From: Sphingobium algorifonticola
GTDB taxonomy: Bacteria; Pseudomonadota; Alphaproteobacteria; Sphingomonadales; Sphingomonadaceae
Direction of reading: 5' to 3'
DNA length: 64,000 bases
NCBI RefSeq assembly: GCF_004005485.1
Contig: NZ_RZUL01000004.1
Location: 186,001-250,000, forward strand
Position numbers and translations under genes: made by a program. Every line of letters starts with the position of its first letter. Within the stretch, counting starts at the first letter, position 1. This document shows, piece after piece, positions 61,822-64,000 of this stretch. The notes beneath the pieces are model-generated. The model was not told the origin of the DNA and ran no database searches. It saw only the letters and a program-made list of their open reading frames with translations.

Positions 61822-62696
61822 GCGACAGCAATGACAATATCGGCGAGCCGGCGATAGGCTTCCGCCCGCCCCGCGCTGCGCCGCCACACCAAACCGACTT
61901 CACGCTCGATCACGCGCGACGCCATCGGCCGGATCGTGACATCGTCATGATCGCGAATTTCGGACCGGATGTAGAGCGCGGGCAGCAGCGCGATGCCCAT
62001 GCCCATGCCTGCCATCTGCCGGATCGCGTCAAGGCTGGTGCCTTCATAATCCCGCAATACCGGCGCGCCGACAATCTCCCCCAGCGCCTGTATCTGGTCA
62101 CTGAGACGATATTGCGACGATAAGGTCAGCAAGCCGCGCCCGGCCAGCATCTCCGGGCTAATGCGCGCATGCTGCGCCAGCGGGTCGTCCTGCGCCATCG
62201 CCAGCAGCAGCGGTTCGTGAAAGAGGGGCCGCACGAAATACTGCTCCCCGATCACCGGAAGCTGCGCCAGCACCACATCATGCGTGCCCGACGCCAGATC
62301 CCGGAGCAAATCGTCGGGCAGGCCCTCCCGCACATGAAGGCGAAGGTCAGGATGGTCGCGATGAAGCCGGGCCACGACTTGCGGCAGCAGATAAGGACCA
62401 AGCGTCGGCGACGCACCCAGCCGGATCGTCCCGACGAGACCATCGACATCGGATCGCGCGACGTCGCCGAGCACCCGGACATCGGCCAGTATCGCCTGTG
62501 CATGGCGAAGGATTTCGCGTCCGACCGGGGTCAGCACCGCAACCGAAGGGCCACGCTCCACCAACGTCTGGCCAAGCTGGGCCTCGAGAAGCTGAATCTG
62601 GGCCGACAGCGACGGCTGCGTAACCCCCGCGCGATCGGCGGCCCTGCGGAAATTTCCGGTCGCCGCAAGTTCACAGAAATAGTGAAGTTGCCGCAA
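61812..62696 (-). CDS. LysR-family transcriptional regulator, OxyR-like
   Basis: 294 residues from a TTG at 62696. The usual LysR start (xxTLRQLxYF) can be read from an ATA two codons before the TTG, so the true start is uncertain. The helix-turn-helix reads NFRRAADRAGVTQPSLSAQIQLLEAQLG. The effector domain has IRLGASPTLGPYLLPQVV and MAGMGMGIALLPALY. No OxyR-type redox Cys pair can be seen: the only Cys is in HYFCEL of the DNA-binding domain, so peroxide sensing by disulfide is unlikely. Targets unknown; it lies upstream of the ABC operon on the same strand. Confidence 0.85.
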   Translation of the reverse strand: MRQLHYFCELAATGNFRRAADRAGVTQPSLSAQIQLLEAQLGQTLVERGPSVAVLTPVGREILRHAQAILADVRVLGDVARSDVDGLVGTIRLGASPTLGPYLLPQVVARLHRDHPDLRLHVREGLPDDLLRDLASGTHDVVLAQLPVIGEQYFVRPLFHEPLLLAMAQDDPLAQHARISPEMLAGRGLLTLSSQYRLSDQIQALGEIVGAPVLRDYEGTSLDAIRQMAGMGMGIALLPALYIRSEIRDHDDVTIRPMASRVIEREVGLVWRRSAGRAEAYRRLADIVIAVAQQ

Positions 62697-62832
62697 CGTT
62701 ATGCCGGGAATAGAAATTGCCGGTGCCTTTCAAATCATGGGCAGGCGGCGCTCCGGCGACGCTGCACCCGCAGCATAAGGCGGTCGACATCGGACTAGCA
62801 AGCACCCATCCAAGCGACGCCGCGCAACAGCC

Positions 62833-63651
62833 TCAGATGTTTGCCTGCCAGGCCATGAATCCGGTCGTCGGCTTCGCAATCGTAATAGTGGGGTTGTCCT
62901 CAAGCAGCCAGCATTCGCCGCCCTGCCATGGCTTGCCGTCCACCAGCCCGGCACCAGACAAAGGGATGAACCACAGCATCGTCGGCGGAAGCGTCACCGC
63001 CGAACCGGCGTCCCACGCGATCATGTCGAGCGTGAAGGGCGCATCACCTTCGGTTAGCAGGCGCAGCGCCTGTCCCGGTGCGACGTTCCGGTTCGGCAGC
63101 GGATAGGGTTCCGCCCGGCTGACACGGACGCCTTCGTCCAGATGCAGTGCGCGCGGACGGCCATAATCATACAGCCGATAGGTGATGTCGTTGTTCTGCT
63201 GAACCTCGACGAGGGTAACGCCAGCGCCGATGGCGTGGACGGTGCCAGCGGGAATGTAGAAGAAATCGCCGGGCTTCACCGGCTTCCAGTCGATCAGACC
63301 TTCGATGCTGCCGTCGAGAGCGGCGGCGCGCAAGGCCGTGTCATCGAGCGGACGGACCGTGCCGATGCCGAGCGTCGCGCCGGGCTGTGCATCAAGAATG
63401 TACCAGCATTCCGATTTTCCTCCCGGCAGGCCTTTCGCCCTCGCCTGGGCATCATCGGGGTGCACCTGGATCGACAGTTTTTCGCTCGTGAAAATATATT
63501 TGACGAGCAGCGGGAGCGCCCTGCCCTGCGGCGCGTCGAACCACAGCTCACCGATCCTGTCACGTCCGGCAACAGGTCCGAAGCCTTCGGGAAGATCCGT
63601 ACGCCCCCAGGGCTTTGCAACATATGTGGTCGTCAGCGGCGTGGCAGGCAT
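62833..63651 (-). CDS. manA: Class I mannose-6-phosphate isomerase
   Basis: 272 residues from the ATG at 63651 (MPATPLTTTYVAKPWGRTDLP); the longer frame runs into the tRNA gene and is not real. LSIQVHPDDAQA carries two zinc ligands, KSECWYILDA a third, and GTVHAIGAGVTLVEVQQNNDITYRLYDYGR the fourth region. The enzyme interconverts mannose-6-P and fructose-6-P for GDP-mannose and glycan synthesis. It is shorter than the E. coli enzyme (about 390 aa), fitting the small bacterial form. Confidence 0.9.
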   Translation of the reverse strand: MPATPLTTTYVAKPWGRTDLPEGFGPVAGRDRIGELWFDAPQGRALPLLVKYIFTSEKLSIQVHPDDAQARAKGLPGGKSECWYILDAQPGATLGIGTVRPLDDTALRAAALDGSIEGLIDWKPVKPGDFFYIPAGTVHAIGAGVTLVEVQQNNDITYRLYDYGRPRALHLDEGVRVSRAEPYPLPNRNVAPGQALRLLTEGDAPFTLDMIAWDAGSAVTLPPTMLWFIPLSGAGLVDGKPWQGGECWLLEDNPTITIAKPTTGFMAWQANI

Positions 63652-63763
63652 GGTAGCGTATCCGGCTCTAATTTGCAGCGCAACGTCCTGGGTTGCGCGC
63701 CCCCATGCTCTGATCTTGACCTGCTCTTCGCTGCCGGATGCATCGGACAGTTTCCGGCATTCA

Positions 63764-63850
63764 TGGTGCCCAGAAGAGGACTCGAACCTCCACGACCTTG
63801 CGATCGCCAGCACCTGAAGCTGGTGCGTCTACCAATTCCGCCATCTGGGC
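63764..63850 (-). tRNA. tRNA-Leu(CAG)
   Basis: 87 nt on the minus strand. The acceptor stem GCCCAGA pairs with TCTGGGC, followed by discriminator A and an encoded CCA. The D-arm has GGCGGAATTGGTAGACGC. The anticodon arm CCAGC-TTCAGGT-GCTGG shows anticodon CAG (63814-63816 on the plus strand). A long variable arm and a GGTTCGAGTCC T-arm make it a class II leucine tRNA. Confidence 0.97.
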
Positions 63851-63866
63851 ACGGGGTAGGCAGCGG

Positions 63867-63895
63867 CGGATAGTCGGGCGGCCTTATCCTGTCAA
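63867..63895 (-). promoter_or_regulatory. Probable sigma-70 promoter for tRNA-Leu
   Basis: On the minus strand TTGACA (63890-63895) and TATCCG (63867-63872) are 17 bp apart, and the tRNA 5' end lies 17 bp downstream. The -35 box is perfect and the -10 box is fair. Beyond this, up to 64000, I see nothing else. Confidence 0.65.
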
Positions 63896-64000
63896 TCGCC
63901 CGCCAGCGATATTTTTGCGTTGTCCGGCGCGCGCCACGGTTGTTTCGCGCGCGCGGCTGAGGCAAGGGGAAATCCGGCACAACATCTTTCGCATTTGCAA

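Noticed and set aside
62833-63813. Longer start for the mannose-6-phosphate isomerase gene
   Set aside because: The extra 54 codons run through the antisense strand of the tRNA-Leu gene; the family N-terminus begins at the ATG at 63651.
1-64000. CRISPR array, prophage, integrase or insertion sequence
   Set aside because: No regularly spaced repeats, transposase, integrase or phage structural gene was seen; the tRNA-Leu gene has no integrase or duplicated end beside it in the window.

Overview
The window is GC-rich chromosomal DNA, most likely from a sphingomonad (Alphaproteobacteria, Sphingomonadales). This rests on two large TonB-dependent receptors, the split MetH arrangement, an ArsR-methyltransferase fusion leading the methionine genes, and many periplasmic hydrolases. 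No assignment below genus level is possible from the sequence. I see no phage, insertion sequence, CRISPR array or rRNA. One tRNA gene is present, tRNA-Leu(CAG), near the right edge.

Left part (1-12 kb): a partial DsbD-type protein, a PafA/PhoK-like alkaline phosphatase, a secreted beta-helix protein, and a methionine/one-carbon operon read leftward. That operon is ArsR-methyltransferase, metF, the homocysteine-methyltransferase half of MetH, then the cobalamin half of MetH, with a perfect palindromic operator in front. Small lipoproteins, a secreted protein with Ca-binding-like motifs, a small membrane protein and trmB follow.

Central part (12.3-41.8 kb): a catabolic island for peptides and D-amino acids. 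A seven-gene leftward operon (M19 dipeptidase, serine hydrolase, DgcA-like racemase, POT peptide transporter, iminopeptidase, two CocE/S15 hydrolases) is followed by a five-gene leftward operon (TonB receptor, DgcN-like DUF1611 enzyme, YkvI-like membrane protein, serine hydrolase, PLP lyase). A rightward operon (serine hydrolase, N-acyl-D-amino-acid deacylase, AMP-dependent acyl-CoA ligase), a TetR regulator and a divergent MaoC/serine-hydrolase pair complete it. Four copies of one motif, TGGG-N6-CCCAGTTTTA, sit at exactly these four promoter regions, so I read the island as a single regulon. Its core chemistry appears to be uptake of oligopeptides or acyl peptides, stepwise hydrolysis, and conversion of D-glutamate to L-glutamate through N-acetyl intermediates (DgcN, then DgcA). 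The natural substrate is unknown. N-acylated or D-residue-containing peptides fit best.

Second catabolic block (41.9-51.6 kb): a TetR regulator, then a leftward operon of TonB receptor and heterotetrameric sarcosine oxidase (soxB-soxD-soxA-soxG). It is divergent from a D-threonine-aldolase-family PLP enzyme across a complex palindromic control region. Sarcosine oxidation and D-threonine cleavage would both yield glycine.

Right part (51.8-64 kb): a PhoX-type phosphatase, NADP-malic enzyme (MaeB type), an L16 arginine hydroxylase-like cupin, an RluE-type pseudouridine synthase, and a type-I-secretion-like operon (ABC protein, HlyD, TolC) whose ABC protein has lost its nucleotide-binding motifs. 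A LysR regulator, mannose-6-phosphate isomerase and tRNA-Leu close the window.
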